A DNA stretch of 64,000 nt from Spirillospora albida (GTDB lineage Bacteria; Actinomycetota; Actinomycetes; Streptosporangiales; Streptosporangiaceae): NCBI RefSeq assembly GCF_000718255.1, contig NZ_JOFJ01000011.1, positions 96,238 to 160,237 on the forward strand. The letters are read 5' to 3'. This document shows positions 63,977-64,000 of this stretch, in pieces (within the stretch, counting starts at the first letter, position 1; every line of letters begins with the position of its first letter). The notes below the pieces were generated by a model. That model was not told the DNA's origin. It did not search any database and saw only the letters and a list, made by a program, of their open reading frames with translations. A program made the position numbers and the translations under genes.

Positions 63977-64000
63977 CCACGAAGGCCCAGGCCAGGGACA

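Overview
The window is very GC-rich chromosomal DNA from an actinomycete. GTG starts are frequent and many genes have a TANNNT -10 box 6-8 bases before the start codon, which means leaderless transcripts. Gene content points to Actinomadura or another member of the Thermomonosporaceae; that placement is inference, not something I could test. The order etfD, dnaK-grpE-dnaJ-hspR, purA, DUF3151, fba, dedA, pyrE, clpB and pknG-glnX-glnH recalls the same part of mycobacterial chromosomes, so this looks like conserved core rather than a genomic island. I found no transposase, integrase, phage gene, CRISPR array or rRNA. The only RNA gene is a tRNA-Gly(CCC) at the right edge.

Layout. 1-10.2 kb: start of recQ (cut by the window edge), a HAD phosphatase, a LapA-like membrane protein, a short UvrA-like ATPase, a large coiled-coil protein that seems to carry a dead helicase lobe, and two overlapping CNNM/CBS membrane proteins. 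10.6-17.8 kb: a five-gene operon of coiled-coil protein, PknG-type kinase, vWA protein, GlnX-like membrane sensor and GlnH-like binding lipoprotein, i.e. an amino-acid sensing kinase module with two extra parts. 17.9-25.2 kb: STAS protein, acyltransferase, lipoprotein, NfeD-domain plus flotillin pair, NrtR-like regulator, HisC-type aminotransferase, and a regulator with a degenerate GGDEF-like domain. 26.0-28.6 kb: a MurA-family enzyme and a SUFU-domain protein.

28.6-41.8 kb is a purine and central-carbon block on the minus strand (purD, purB, purC, purA, fba), interleaved with LtrA, MOSC, GDPD, DUF3151, GNAT and HxlR genes. A plus-strand corA is preceded by a 38-codon proline-rich leader ORF with a strong Shine-Dalgarno sequence. 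A ~100-bp repeat occurs twice, upstream of purB and of purA. 41.8-48.5 kb: RodZ-C-like protein, pyrE, an unassigned small protein, TPR protein, NYN-domain protein, PhoD-type phosphatase and an NAD-dependent epimerase.

48.8-50.7 kb is a compact four-gene operon of three roadblock/LC7-type proteins and one PATAN/winged-helix-like protein with no adjacent GTPase or kinase; it is the best candidate here for an undescribed system. 50.8-57.9 kb is the heat-shock operon dnaK-grpE-dnaJ-hspR-clpB, with a HAIR operator and a clear promoter. The right end holds an ECF sigma-factor remnant, a 3-hydroxyacyl-CoA dehydrogenase, a TIGR03086-type protein, the EtfD-like iron-sulfur oxidoreductase, dcd and the tRNA.
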